NCBI RefSeq assembly: GCF_002093665.1
Contig: NZ_MRWE01000007.1
Span: forward strand, 91,434-155,433
Reading direction: 5' to 3'
Source of the DNA: Rouxiella badensis
GTDB taxonomy: Bacteria > Pseudomonadota > Gammaproteobacteria > Enterobacterales > Enterobacteriaceae
DNA: 64,000 nucleotides
Shown piece after piece: positions 24,167 to 32,587 of the stretch. The notes under the pieces were generated by a model. That model had not been told where the DNA came from, made no database searches, and saw only the letters and a list, made by a program, of their open reading frames with translations. The position numbers and the translations under genes are program-made. How positions within the stretch are numbered: position 1 is the stretch's first letter; each line of letters opens with the position of its first letter.

Positions 24167-25602
24167 TTTCCACCGTCCTGCGCCAGACTTTTTGCCGCGT
24201 GCTGATGGTGTGCCGCCAGCAACGCGTCGCCGCGCTCGCCCAGACTCCAGAACAGACGCGTCATGATCTCCAGGCCTTCACGGGCGATGGAAATCAGCAT
24301 GTGTTCGTCTACCGCGTGCTGGCCGCAGGCTGGATAAGAGTGCGGCACCCACAGCGTCGGCAGGCCGAGGATATCGGCGAACACCTCATTGGGCAGAGAA
24401 CCGCCGAGGTTAGGCAGCAGGGCGGGCTTTTTATCGCTGCTCTGCTGCATGACTTCGAGCACCCAATCGACCAGCGGGTCGGTGGGATCAAAACGGGTTG
24501 CCGGTGAACCGCGCAGGAACTCGACCTCAACGGAGTGGAATCCGTGGGCATCGAGATGCTCACGCACGTGTTGTTGCAAATTTTGCCAGTCGGTGCCGAC
24601 CACAAAACGCATCTGACACACCGCCGTTGCCTTGGCGGGAATGGCATTCATTGGGCGTGCCGGGTTGCCGGTCAAAAACGACAGCACTTCCATCTGATTC
24701 CAGGCAAACAGGCGTTCGGCCGGCGTCAGACCCGCTTCACCCCAGTTAACGTCAATTTCAGGATCGCCCGGCGTAGTCGCGACCTCGATATCGCGGAGGA
24801 TCTCGCGAATCGCAGTGCTGACCGCGGGCGGTTTCAACGCTGCGACTTGCATCTGTCCCTGCTGATTGATAAGGCATGAAATAGCGTTCGCCAGCAGCGT
24901 ACCCGGGTTTGGCAGTAAGCCGCCCCAGTTACCGGAGTGGTAGTCTTTGTCGCGCGCGTTGACGGAAAGGCGGAAGTTAACCGCACCGCGGGAACCGAGG
25001 AACAGCGTTGGGCGTTCGGCGCTCAGGCGTGGACCGTCGGAGGCGAGAAATAGATCCGCGCTGAGGGTCTGGTGGTGTGTGCGGCAGACCTCGGCAAGCC
25101 CTGGAGAACTGATCTCTTCACCCATTTCAAACAGCAGCTTGCAGTTGAAGCCAAGCTTGCCGCCGCGAGCGGCGAATACCTGCTCCAGTGCGGCCAGGTT
25201 GACGCTGTGTTGGCCCTTGTTATCGGCGCTGCCTCGGCCATACCAGCGGTTACCGTCCTCAAACAGCACCCAGGGGTCCAGGCCTTCACTCCAGTTCTCG
25301 TCGTCACCGAACACCACGTCGCCGTGACCATAGCTCAATACCGTCGGTAACGTCGGGTCTTCAATGCGCGATGCGATGAGAAAGGGACGATTGGCTGCCT
25401 GAGGATTATCGATAAGCTGCAGCTCAAAGCCCATTGCCCGCAGCGCGGGATTAATTTCTTCTTCGAAGTAACGTTTCAATATCTCGTCACGCTCGGTTGA
25501 CTGACTCTCGGTCGCCAATGCTACGCGTCGCGCGAGCACCGCCTTGAATTCGCCGCCGTCAAACCATCCCAGAGCCTGCTTTACTGCTTTTTCCACTGTC
25601 AT
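24163..25602 (-). CDS. M20 family metallopeptidase
   Basis: 479-residue dinuclear zinc peptidase of the ArgE/DapE/CPG2 class. Metal ligands are visible in SYGHGDVV (His), RGSADNKGQ (Asp), the general base in EMGEEISSPG, the Asp in LASDGPRL and the C-terminal His in AVDEHM. Substrate is likely a dipeptide or N-acyl amino acid. First gene of a two-gene operon with the MFS transporter; the promoter region is shared with the LysR regulator at 25766. Confidence 0.9.
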   Translation of the reverse strand: MTVEKAVKQALGWFDGGEFKAVLARRVALATESQSTERDEILKRYFEEEINPALRAMGFELQLIDNPQAANRPFLIASRIEDPTLPTVLSYGHGDVVFGDDENWSEGLDPWVLFEDGNRWYGRGSADNKGQHSVNLAALEQVFAARGGKLGFNCKLLFEMGEEISSPGLAEVCRTHHQTLSADLFLASDGPRLSAERPTLFLGSRGAVNFRLSVNARDKDYHSGNWGGLLPNPGTLLANAISCLINQQGQMQVAALKPPAVSTAIREILRDIEVATTPGDPEIDVNWGEAGLTPAERLFAWNQMEVLSFLTGNPARPMNAIPAKATAVCQMRFVVGTDWQNLQQHVREHLDAHGFHSVEVEFLRGSPATRFDPTDPLVDWVLEVMQQSSDKKPALLPNLGGSLPNEVFADILGLPTLWVPHSYPACGQHAVDEHMLISIAREGLEIMTRLFWSLGERGDALLAAHHQHAAKSLAQDGGK

Positions 25603-25765
25603 AGAAAGTCCTGATGTTGTCTTAATTATTTTTTATTGGTTTATGCTCTCCTTATGTAATAGAAAATGCAGCTTTGCCACAATAATAATAATTGCAATGA
25701 AGCATTGCTTTAATTATAACGCTCCCATGCACAAAATAGAGGCATGCACTCTCGCGGAGCAAAAT

Positions 25766-26689
25766 ATGCACAGCACTGAAATTCGCTATTTTTTGGCGGT
25801 CGCCAATACGGGTTCGTTAAGCGCTGCCAGCAAGCAGCTGTTTGTGGCGGTATCAGCCATCAGCCGACAGATTCAGCAACTGGAAACGCGAATCGGTGCG
25901 ACGCTGTTTGAGCGACACGCTCGAGGGATGGTGCTCAATGATGCCGGGCAAATCCTCGAAAATCACGTTCGTAAGAGCATGATGGATATGGAGTTTGCGA
26001 TTGCCGAGATTCAGGGGCTCAAGGCGGTGCGCCGCACGGTGATTCGCATGGCCTGCACTGACGGGCCCGCTTATGACCTGCTGCCGCAAATGTTTGCCCG
26101 CTTTCGCGCCATTAATCCCGGCGTGATGTTTTACCTTAACGTGGGCACGGCGCAGCTGGTATCCGAGACTATTCGCAGCGGCGATTGTGATCTGGCCTTG
26201 CAGTTCAGCCTGACGCCAGAGCGAGGCGTTGACGTGCTGGCGTCCTATCCTGCGTCGGTTCTTCTGGCGATGCGTCACGATCACCCGCTGGCTCACCAGC
26301 AAGTGCAGCTTGGCGACCTGCATGCTTATCCGCTGGCCTTTAATGAGCCAACGAGCACCATTCGCCAGCTGTTTGATTTGTCATGTCGCATGAATGGAAT
26401 ATTTCTCGAACCGGCCTTGAGCTGCAATCGCTTCAGCACGCTGTATGACTTTATGCTTTGCACGCCGGGCGCGCTGGTGGCCTGTAGCCATTTTTCGGTG
26501 ATGTTCAAGGCTCGCCGGGACCGGTTGGTTTTGAAGTCTATCAACATTGAACAACTCAGCCAGCGAACGTTACAACTGCAAACGCAGGCGGGCAGGCACC
26601 GCTCGGCGGCGCTAAGCCAGTTTATTGATTTCAGCTGTGAGTTATTAAACCGTGAAGGCGCGGCCTTCGAGCGCGACTTTGGTTTATAG
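25766..26689 (+). CDS. LysR family transcriptional regulator
   Basis: 307 residues from the ATG at 25766, which has GGAG six bases upstream; the longer frame to 25544 would run into the divergent gene and has no ribosome site. The N-terminal winged helix FLAVANTGSLSAASKQLF is followed by AVSAISRQIQQLE and an LTTR effector domain. Divergent from the M20-MFS operon with 163 bp between, the standard layout for an LTTR and its target. Confidence 0.93.
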   Translation: MHSTEIRYFLAVANTGSLSAASKQLFVAVSAISRQIQQLETRIGATLFERHARGMVLNDAGQILENHVRKSMMDMEFAIAEIQGLKAVRRTVIRMACTDGPAYDLLPQMFARFRAINPGVMFYLNVGTAQLVSETIRSGDCDLALQFSLTPERGVDVLASYPASVLLAMRHDHPLAHQQVQLGDLHAYPLAFNEPTSTIRQLFDLSCRMNGIFLEPALSCNRFSTLYDFMLCTPGALVACSHFSVMFKARRDRLVLKSINIEQLSQRTLQLQTQAGRHRSAALSQFIDFSCELLNREGAAFERDFGL

Positions 26690-26710
26690 CGGGGCGTTAG
26701 CGCAGAGCGG

Positions 26711-27418
26711 TCAGGACGCGACTCTTTCGCGCGCCGGATGCCGTTGCCAACTGACGCTAGGCCAGCCTTTCTTTTCGGCAATCTGTTGTAGCGCGCGGCA
26801 GCCGTTGACGATCGTCGGATAGTCTACAAACTCCAGCAGCGGCAGGTCGAAGATAGAATCGCTGTAGGCGTAAGTCTTTTTAAACTGCGGCGTCGTCGGC
26901 TGTTGCAGCCATGACTCAAGGCGATGCACCGTGCCCTGATGAAACGTCAGTTCGCCGGTGGTCTCACCGGTAAAACACTGCCGATGGTCGTTGAATTCCG
27001 GCACGATGCCGAACGCGTGATCGATCCCCAGACGGCGCGCGATGGGCGTCACCAGATGCTCGCCCGAGGCAGAAATCAGGGCAATAGTGTCGCCACGTTC
27101 CTTATGCCAGGCAATCTGCTGCCGGGCCTGTGGATACAGCCTGGGTAAAATATCGCGATGCACGAAACGCTCAACCCAACCGGATACCGTACGGCGGTGA
27201 TAACCGCTCATTGGCGCAAGGGTGAGTTTTAAATAACAGGCGATATTGTTGGGGTCTGGCGGGGAGTCTGCATAGTGAGTAACGGGGTGCATTTGTCGTT
27301 GGTGATGGTCTAAGCGTGCCGTCGTCGTATAGCCCTGAGAAACTAACCAATGTAGCCACAGGCTGGCACTGTCATCGCTAATCAGCGTTTTATCGAGATC
27401 GAACAGCGCTAAATCCAT
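26711..27418 (-). CDS. HAD-IB family hydrolase (SerB-like phosphatase)
   Basis: 235 residues from the ATG at 27418, preceded by GGGGA. HAD motif I is ALFDLDKTLI (nucleophile Asp at about 6), motif II is ALISASGEHL, motif III/IV is AYSDSIFDLPLLEF. The cap between motifs I and II is helical, as in phosphoserine phosphatase relatives. The substrate is not identified. The gene converges on the LysR gene. Confidence 0.88.
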   Translation of the reverse strand: MDLALFDLDKTLISDDSASLWLHWLVSQGYTTTARLDHHQRQMHPVTHYADSPPDPNNIACYLKLTLAPMSGYHRRTVSGWVERFVHRDILPRLYPQARQQIAWHKERGDTIALISASGEHLVTPIARRLGIDHAFGIVPEFNDHRQCFTGETTGELTFHQGTVHRLESWLQQPTTPQFKKTYAYSDSIFDLPLLEFVDYPTIVNGCRALQQIAEKKGWPSVSWQRHPARERVAS

Positions 27419-27860
27419 CACCCAGTTCCCCGTAAAATACGATGTCAATTCAGGTTAGCGGAAAAAATTGTGAAGCGTAAGGCGAAAAAGAAAAATTTTT
27501 GATGAAACTAAAATGAAGCTGTGCAGTGGAGCGGCAATGGTTAAAGGTTAAACAAGCCTTTGTGCGTCAGTGCGATTTTTGTCGTTGAATCGCATATGTT
27601 GATAAAACATTTAGATTTTTGGTGAGCTCTGCCGCTAAGCTGACTGTACAATCACCGCAGGGCGGAATTTTTCGGTAAAATTCGCTCAATTACGCGATCT
27701 GAGGCAGACAAAAGCGCAATTAAGTCTACTATTCAAAGAAACTTTACATTCGAGGAGTTTCTTCTCAAGCCATAAAACGGTATTTTTTATACCGATAAGT
27801 TCAAACCTGATTGAAAGATAACATAAATTTCAGTTACCCGGACAGAAGCGCTAATAACCT
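27419..27860. other. Intergenic region upstream of dacC
   Basis: About 440 bp without a supported gene, between divergently transcribed HAD and dacC genes, AT-rich. One inverted repeat CGGTAT/ATACCG around a T run lies near 27778-27794 in the dacC leader. No promoter can be assigned with confidence. Confidence 0.45.
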
Positions 27861-29123
27861 ATGACAATTTCTTTCTTATCTAAACGGAACCTTCTTTGTA
27901 CGTTCAGCGGCACCGTTTTGTTGCTAACGTTTCCCGCTGCACACGCCGACACTGCTCCAGCAAAACCGGTGGACATCGCAGCCTCTTCAACCCCCACTCC
28001 GGGTGCCCCGGCTTCTCCGCAAATTGACGCAAAATCATGGGTGCTGATGGACTACGGCAGTGGCAAAATTATTGCCGAGTCGCAGCCTGATGCGCGACTC
28101 GACCCTGCCAGCCTGACGAAAATCATGGTCAGTTATGTTGTCGGCCAGGCGCTGAAATCAGGCAAGATTCACTCCACTGACGTGGTGACCATCGGCAAAG
28201 ACGCGTGGGCGACCGGTAACCCGGTGCTGCGCGGCTCGTCGTTGATGTTCCTCAAACCGGGCGATCAGGTGCCTGTTTCCGAGCTGAATAAAGGCGTCGT
28301 TATCCAGTCCGGCAACGACGCCAGCATTGCGTTGGCTGATTACGTCGCGGGCAGTCAGGACGCCTTCGTGGGGCTGATGAACCGTTATTCGCAGCAGTTG
28401 AATCTGACCAATACCCAGTTCAAAACCGTGCACGGTCTGGACTCTGACGGCCAGTACACCTCGGCGAAGGACATGGCGTTGCTCTCCCGTGCGCTTATCC
28501 ACGATACGCCAGACGAATATGCGATGAACAAGGAAAAAGAGTTCACCTTTAACCGCATTCGTCAGGTTAACCGTAACCGCCTGCTGTGGAGCACTAACCT
28601 GAACGTCGACGGGATCAAAACCGGCTACACCTCAGGCGCAGGTTACAACCTGGTGTCATCGGCGGTTGACTCCAACGGGATGCGACTCATCGCCGTGGTG
28701 ATGGGCGCCCCGAGCGATCGCGTGCGTTTCAGTGAGAGCGAATCTCTGCTTACCTGGGGCTTCCGTTTTTATGAAACTATCACCCCAATCAAGGCCGCCG
28801 ATGCTTTCACCACGCAGCGCGTATGGTTTGGGGCACAGAAAACCGTGCCGTTGGGCGTAGCAGAAGATGCGTCGTTGACCTTCCCGAAAGGTCAGCTTAA
28901 GAACCTCAAGGCCAGTTTCACGCTGAACAACCCGCAGCTAGAGGCGCCGATTACCAAGAATCAGGTTGTTGGTACTATCGACTTCTCGCTTGACGGTAAG
29001 GTCATTGAGCAGCGTCCATTGGTGGCAAAAGAAGATGTGCCGCAGGGTGGCTTCTTTAGTCGCATCTGGGACTTCGTGATGATGAAGGTGAGCGGTCTTT
29101 TCAGTAAAGTATTCGGTAAATAA
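27861..29123 (+). CDS. dacC: D-alanyl-D-alanine carboxypeptidase DacC (PBP6)
   Basis: 420-residue low-molecular-mass penicillin-binding protein. A signal peptide (about 29 residues, ending AHA|DTA) is followed by a Pro/Ala-rich linker, then the catalytic SLTK (SxxK), SGN and KTG motifs of S11 peptidases. The C-terminal beta domain ends in an amphipathic membrane anchor ([17 protein letters not shown]) typical of PBP5/PBP6. Residue order agrees closely with E. coli DacC ([19 protein letters not shown]-type region). It trims terminal D-Ala from peptidoglycan pentapeptide. The KTG box reads KTGY where E. coli has KTGT or KTGH. Confidence 0.95.
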   Translation: MTISFLSKRNLLCTFSGTVLLLTFPAAHADTAPAKPVDIAASSTPTPGAPASPQIDAKSWVLMDYGSGKIIAESQPDARLDPASLTKIMVSYVVGQALKSGKIHSTDVVTIGKDAWATGNPVLRGSSLMFLKPGDQVPVSELNKGVVIQSGNDASIALADYVAGSQDAFVGLMNRYSQQLNLTNTQFKTVHGLDSDGQYTSAKDMALLSRALIHDTPDEYAMNKEKEFTFNRIRQVNRNRLLWSTNLNVDGIKTGYTSGAGYNLVSSAVDSNGMRLIAVVMGAPSDRVRFSESESLLTWGFRFYETITPIKAADAFTTQRVWFGAQKTVPLGVAEDASLTFPKGQLKNLKASFTLNNPQLEAPITKNQVVGTIDFSLDGKVIEQRPLVAKEDVPQGGFFSRIWDFVMMKVSGLFSKVFGK

Positions 29124-29141
29124 CCGACTTTTCAGAAATAC

Positions 29142-29174
29142 AAAAAAGGCGAGGAATCCATCCTCGCCTTTTTA
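29142..29174. terminator. Bidirectional terminator between dacC and ybjG
   Basis: 8-bp stem GGCGAGGA / TCCTCGCC with a 5-nt loop, six A before and five or more T after, between convergent dacC and ybjG. Confidence 0.92.
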
Positions 29175-29196
29175 TTTGCCTGGATAAATGCGGCTT

Positions 29197-29802
29197 TTAT
29201 TCGCGCACCCAGCCTTTACGAATGGGGAGAGCAAAGCTAAAGCGGTAAAGTTTCTCCATCAGCGCGCGGATTTGCATGCCAAACAGGTTCCATACCAGCT
29301 GTGAGAAAAGGCAAGCGAGCATGCCAACCAGCAGGCCGCCCAGCATATCCATCGGCCAATGCACGCCAAGATAAACGCGAGACCAGGCGATACCGGCACC
29401 GATAACCAGGAACAGCACGCCGGACCAGACGCGGTGCCAGAAAACGAAAGCCAGGGCGAAGGTAAAGATAGCGGTGCCGTGATCGCTCGGGAATGAACTG
29501 TCAGGAGCGTGTTGCAGGAAGGTATAACCAAAGCCTTCAACAAATGGACGGGCATGGGGAAACAGCTCGGAAAGCGTTTTTGCACAGGTCATGGCGAATA
29601 TCAGCGCAATGCCAATTTTAGTGGCGAGTTCACGCTGCAAACTTATTGTTTGATTATTACCCCATAGCCATAGGCCAACGATGATAACCGGCACGATAAA
29701 AATCATGTCGTTCGCCAGGAAGAAGGCAATATCCAGCAGCCATTTCGGCGAAGCAGGTGTTGCATTAATCCAGGCGAACAGCAAGTGGTTAAGCTGTTCC
29801 AT
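29197..29802 (-). CDS. ybjG: Undecaprenyl-diphosphatase YbjG (PAP2 family)
   Basis: 201-residue integral membrane phosphatase. The PAP2 motifs are the KxxxxxxRP-like segment HARPFVE, SFPSDHGT and SRVYLGVHWPMD. The C-terminus FALPIRKGWVRE is nearly that of E. coli YbjG. It recycles undecaprenyl diphosphate for cell-wall synthesis. The ATG at 29802 has GAGGG five bases upstream and fits the E. coli N-terminus better than 29814. dacC and ybjG are also near neighbours in E. coli. Confidence 0.93.
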   Translation of the reverse strand: MEQLNHLLFAWINATPASPKWLLDIAFFLANDMIFIVPVIIVGLWLWGNNQTISLQRELATKIGIALIFAMTCAKTLSELFPHARPFVEGFGYTFLQHAPDSSFPSDHGTAIFTFALAFVFWHRVWSGVLFLVIGAGIAWSRVYLGVHWPMDMLGGLLVGMLACLFSQLVWNLFGMQIRALMEKLYRFSFALPIRKGWVRE

Positions 29803-30159
29803 AAATACCCTCATCTTTTGGTCGGCAAAATAGGCGCCGAAAATTTTGTTACTGCAAGTTTACTGACATGCTGACCGTGAAAAACTTATTCAGTTCAACG
29901 TTAAGTCTTACCGAACCACGCGTAAAGAGTGTGACAATCAATAAAGCCGACTTATTTAACTTTCGTATAGGTAACTAACGCCCTTGATATTACAGGGAAT
30001 AAATTAAGGAATACTTAAGGAGGGAGTTTACCGGTGATTTTCAATCGGGCTTGCAGGAATAGTCTTAATTTAACAAGAGTTTATCCATGGATTAAAAAGT
30101 GAGCAGAATAAGTCCTGCTCACTTTTATCATTTCATTACGCGAATACAAATTTAGAAGG
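29803..30159. other. Intergenic region with a terminator-like hairpin
   Basis: About 355 bp without a gene. Near its right end (30095-30125) AAAAGTGAGCA and TGCTCACTTTT form an 11-bp stem with flanking A and T, a bidirectional terminator placed 35 bp behind the isochorismatase-like gene on the minus strand. The rest is AT-rich and should contain the ybjG promoter. Confidence 0.7.
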
Positions 30160-30711
30160 CTATTGTTCAGCGGCAATGAAAGCCGCAGTGTCCATTACCC
30201 TGGCAATCGGCCCATTAAGGCAGGCATTGTGGTGAGCAATAATATCGGCCGCAGAAAGTTGTGCAGTATTAATACAGCTATGCCCATCAGAGATAAGAAT
30301 CGGCTTAATACCCAAGGCGAGAGAAGAGCGACAGGCAGTATCAACACAGTACTGAGTTTTAAGGCCCACAATCACCACCTCGCCAATATGTTGCTGTTGC
30401 AGTATTTCGGCTAAATCGGTGCCATCGAAACAGCTGGCGCGAGACTTATCGACAAATTTATCGCGTGCGGCATCAAATTTTAATTCAGGCACAACGTTCC
30501 AGATCTTTTCTCCGGCGGCATAGGGCGAACCCGGCGGTCCCGCGTGGCGAATGAAGAATACTGGTAAAGCATGCTGATGAAAGTGTTCAATGAGCTGATT
30601 AATATTGTCGAGCAGAGCTTCACGCTGGAAGGGAAGCGGCGCGACGGAGCACTGGCCAATCTGCATGTCGATAACGAGCAGGGCCTGTTTGGGGGCGAGA
30701 TTTTGCTGCAT
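30160..30711 (-). CDS. Isochorismatase-like cysteine hydrolase
   Basis: 183 residues with the catalytic triad of the family: Asp in LVIDMQIGQ (about 15), Lys in KSRASCF (about 98) and Cys in GLKTQYCVDTAC (about 131). The fold is used by nicotinamidases, isochorismatases and amidases, so the substrate is open. AAGGAG lies 8 bases upstream of the ATG. It is preceded by an attenuator-like leader on the same strand and followed by a terminator, so it is a single-gene unit. Confidence 0.9.
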   Translation of the reverse strand: MQQNLAPKQALLVIDMQIGQCSVAPLPFQREALLDNINQLIEHFHQHALPVFFIRHAGPPGSPYAAGEKIWNVVPELKFDAARDKFVDKSRASCFDGTDLAEILQQQHIGEVVIVGLKTQYCVDTACRSSLALGIKPILISDGHSCINTAQLSAADIIAHHNACLNGPIARVMDTAAFIAAEQ

Positions 30712-30756
30712 GGCGTTTCTCCTTGTTCTTTTCGTTAAAGCCGGAAAGGTCAGGGG

Positions 30757-30790
30757 GAAAAAAGCCCCGCCTTCTCCGGCGGGGCTCAGT
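30757..30790 (-). terminator. Terminator hairpin upstream of isochorismatase-like gene
   Basis: On the minus strand AGCCCCGCC pairs with GGCGGGGCT around a short GGAGAA-type loop, followed by TTTTTT: a strong Rho-independent terminator. It sits 46 bp before the start codon of the isochorismatase-like gene and after the Thr-rich frame, so it would end transcripts before that gene unless read-through is allowed. It could be an attenuator or the end of a small RNA. Confidence 0.85.
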
Positions 30791-30816
30791 TGCTTATACA
30801 GTCTGTAAACTTGTCG

Positions 30817-30900
30817 TTAACAGCGTAAGACAACCTGCGACCCACCCGATAGGGTAGTCGTTGTGGTGGTTGTCTGTGTTAGTGCGCTGTATATATTCAT
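30817..30900 (-). CDS. Candidate Thr-rich leader peptide
   Basis: A 27-codon frame starting MNIYSALTQ and continuing with seven consecutive Thr codons (ACA ACC ACC ACA ACG ACT ACC), then LSGGSQVVLRC and TAA. The stop lies about 27 nt before the terminator stem. Self-complementary segments lie between (TTGTC/GACAA; CGAC..ACCC/GGGT..GTCG). There is no ribosome site, and a candidate promoter (TTGACG at 30930-30935, CATATT at 30907-30912, 17-bp spacer) would put the transcript start almost on the ATG, so translation would have to be leaderless. Not a family I recognise; it could instead be part of a non-coding RNA. Confidence 0.4.
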   Translation of the reverse strand: MNIYSALTQTTTTTTTLSGGSQVVLRC

Positions 30901-31070
30901 AAATCTAATATGTCATTGACTTATAACTTCGTCAATCAATATTACTCACGACAATCTGAAACATTTTTTTAACATTATTGTGACGTCGTCGGTCATTTCA
31001 TTGACTTCGAGTGGAGTATTTATGGATTAAATTCGAGAAAATAAGTGAAGTAATGGAGAGGAGAAAGTTA

Positions 31071-31658
31071 ATGGATATGAAAACGCTTGCAACCTACGAC
31101 CGTGATGCGGCCGACTATGCGCAGGAATGGGAATCGCAGCCTGCAGGAGAGGACCTTCGTGACACGGTAAGAAAGTTTTTCACTCAGGGTCCAACTATCG
31201 ACGTCGGCTGCGGCAGCGGAAGAGATGCCGCCTGGCTTAACGCTAATGGCTATCCAACGGTAGGCGTCGATGCGTCAAAAGGACTGCTGTTACAGGCTCA
31301 TGAAATGCACCCTGAGCTCAGCCTGTTTCAGTCAGCGTTGCCAGAACTGGTCGGCGTGAAGGAGCAAAGTTTTGAAAATGTGCTCTGTGAAACGGTCATC
31401 ATGCATTTGCCCATCGACTTGATAGAACCCTCAGTGCAAAAACTGCTGAGGCTGCTAAAGAGTCAGGGGATCTTATATCTCAGCTGGCGGGTAACCGAAG
31501 AGGAGGACAAACGCGACGAGCGCGGTCGTCTCTATGCGGCCTTTGACGAACGTATCGTTATAAACGGTCTTGCAGGTGCCCAGCTGTTGATGGATGAGAA
31601 AATTGTTAGCCAGTCCTCGGGCAAAATTATTCGCCGTATCGTTGTCAGAAAGAACTGA
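31071..31658 (+). CDS. Class I SAM-dependent methyltransferase
   Basis: 195 residues from the ATG at 31071, preceded by AGGAG. Motif I is TIDVGCGSGRDAAWL (about 38-52), followed by the acidic VGVDAS and the later ENVLCETVIMHLP, the usual Rossmann methyltransferase arrangement. No specificity domain is visible and the substrate is unknown. An acetyltransferase remnant follows directly. Confidence 0.88.
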   Translation: MDMKTLATYDRDAADYAQEWESQPAGEDLRDTVRKFFTQGPTIDVGCGSGRDAAWLNANGYPTVGVDASKGLLLQAHEMHPELSLFQSALPELVGVKEQSFENVLCETVIMHLPIDLIEPSVQKLLRLLKSQGILYLSWRVTEEEDKRDERGRLYAAFDERIVINGLAGAQLLMDEKIVSQSSGKIIRRIVVRKN

Positions 31659-31664
31659 AAAAGG

Positions 31665-31832
31665 GAGGCCATCGCTGAGTGTTTAACTCATCTGACTATG
31701 GATGCCAGTATCACCGCTCGGCCTTTTTTCGAAAATTGCGGCTTTAAGGTCAACAAAGAGCAACGGCTCGAGGTGCGCGGTGCGCTAATGACGAACGTCG
31801 AGATAAATAAAAGGCTGACTGAAAGCGGATAA
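31665..31832 (+). pseudogene. C-terminal remnant of a GNAT acetyltransferase
   Basis: An open stretch of about 55 codons reads ...TMDASITARPFFENCGF then KVNKEQRLEVRGALMTN and stops at 31832. The pattern DAS..A.PFF...GF....... VRG..LTN is the end of YafP-type GNAT acetyltransferases. The N-terminal acetyl-CoA-binding part is absent; the sequence begins right after the methyltransferase stop in the same frame. It looks like a deletion scar, with the methyltransferase joined where the front of the GNAT gene used to be. Confidence 0.65.
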
Positions 31833-31910
31833 ATTTCTGCATAAGATCTGAGGATCGGAGGGGGATTTGGGCTTATGCTTAAAATCCCCAGTCAACAAGG
31901 AGGTTAAGCG

Positions 31911-32558
31911 ATGTATCAACTTTACTACTGCCGAGGCAAGGCCAGCCTGACGCCGCATATGCTGCTCGAAGAACTCGGAATACCCTTCGAGTTGGTTAAC
32001 GTCGATGTCAAAAACAATCAGCACAAAAGCGCTGAATATCTGGCGCTTAACCCGGTAGGTAAAATTCCTTTATTGACCGACGGTGAGACGGTTATCTCTG
32101 AAACTGCGGCTATCTGCTTCTATTTGTCTGATAAAAACCCAGACTGCAATTTTGGTCCCCTCGTGGGTTCACCCCAGCGCGGTGAGTTTTATCAGTGGCT
32201 ATTTTACCTGACTAGTACCTTGCAAACTGAGCTGATGACCTACTTTATGCCGCAAAAATATAGCGAATGTGGGAAAGCTGAAATCAGAGAGCAGGCCTGC
32301 AAAAATATTGCCGACACGCTGGACCTGATCGACAACAGGCTGCGCCGCAACAGGCAAGAGGGTAAAGGACCTTATTTTCTGGGGCAGGATTGCACGGTAG
32401 TGGATTTGTTTATTCTGATGCTTGCCCGCTGGACCCGTGATATGCCGTACCCGGCAAGAGCCAGACCGGACTTCGGAGAATACTTGCCGCGGATTGCCTA
32501 CCGTCCTGCGGTCCAGCGTGCCTTTGCGACAGAGAAAATTGATGCCCCATTCTATTAA
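31911..32558 (+). CDS. Glutathione S-transferase family protein
   Basis: 215 residues with an N-terminal thioredoxin-like domain (MYQLYYCRGKASLTP, cis-Pro region NPVGKIPLL, ETAAICFYL) and a helical C-terminal domain with DCTVVDLFILML. Such enzymes conjugate or reduce with glutathione in the cytoplasm; the substrate is unknown. AGGAGG precedes the start. It is the last ordinary chromosomal gene before the secretion locus and converges on sctW 30 bp away. Confidence 0.9.
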   Translation: MYQLYYCRGKASLTPHMLLEELGIPFELVNVDVKNNQHKSAEYLALNPVGKIPLLTDGETVISETAAICFYLSDKNPDCNFGPLVGSPQRGEFYQWLFYLTSTLQTELMTYFMPQKYSECGKAEIREQACKNIADTLDLIDNRLRRNRQEGKGPYFLGQDCTVVDLFILMLARWTRDMPYPARARPDFGEYLPRIAYRPAVQRAFATEKIDAPFY

Positions 32559-32587
32559 CACCGGCAGGTCACCGGGCGAAGTCTGGG

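Noticed and set aside
25544..25765. N-terminal extension of the LysR regulator with a hydrophobic stretch
   Set aside because: It lies over the divergent M20 start and promoter, has no ribosome site, and the LTTR domain begins right after the ATG at 25766.
28600..28640. KTGY in place of the usual KTGT/KTGH in DacC as a sign of inactivation
   Set aside because: The residue after KTG varies among low-mass PBPs, and SxxK and SGN are intact.
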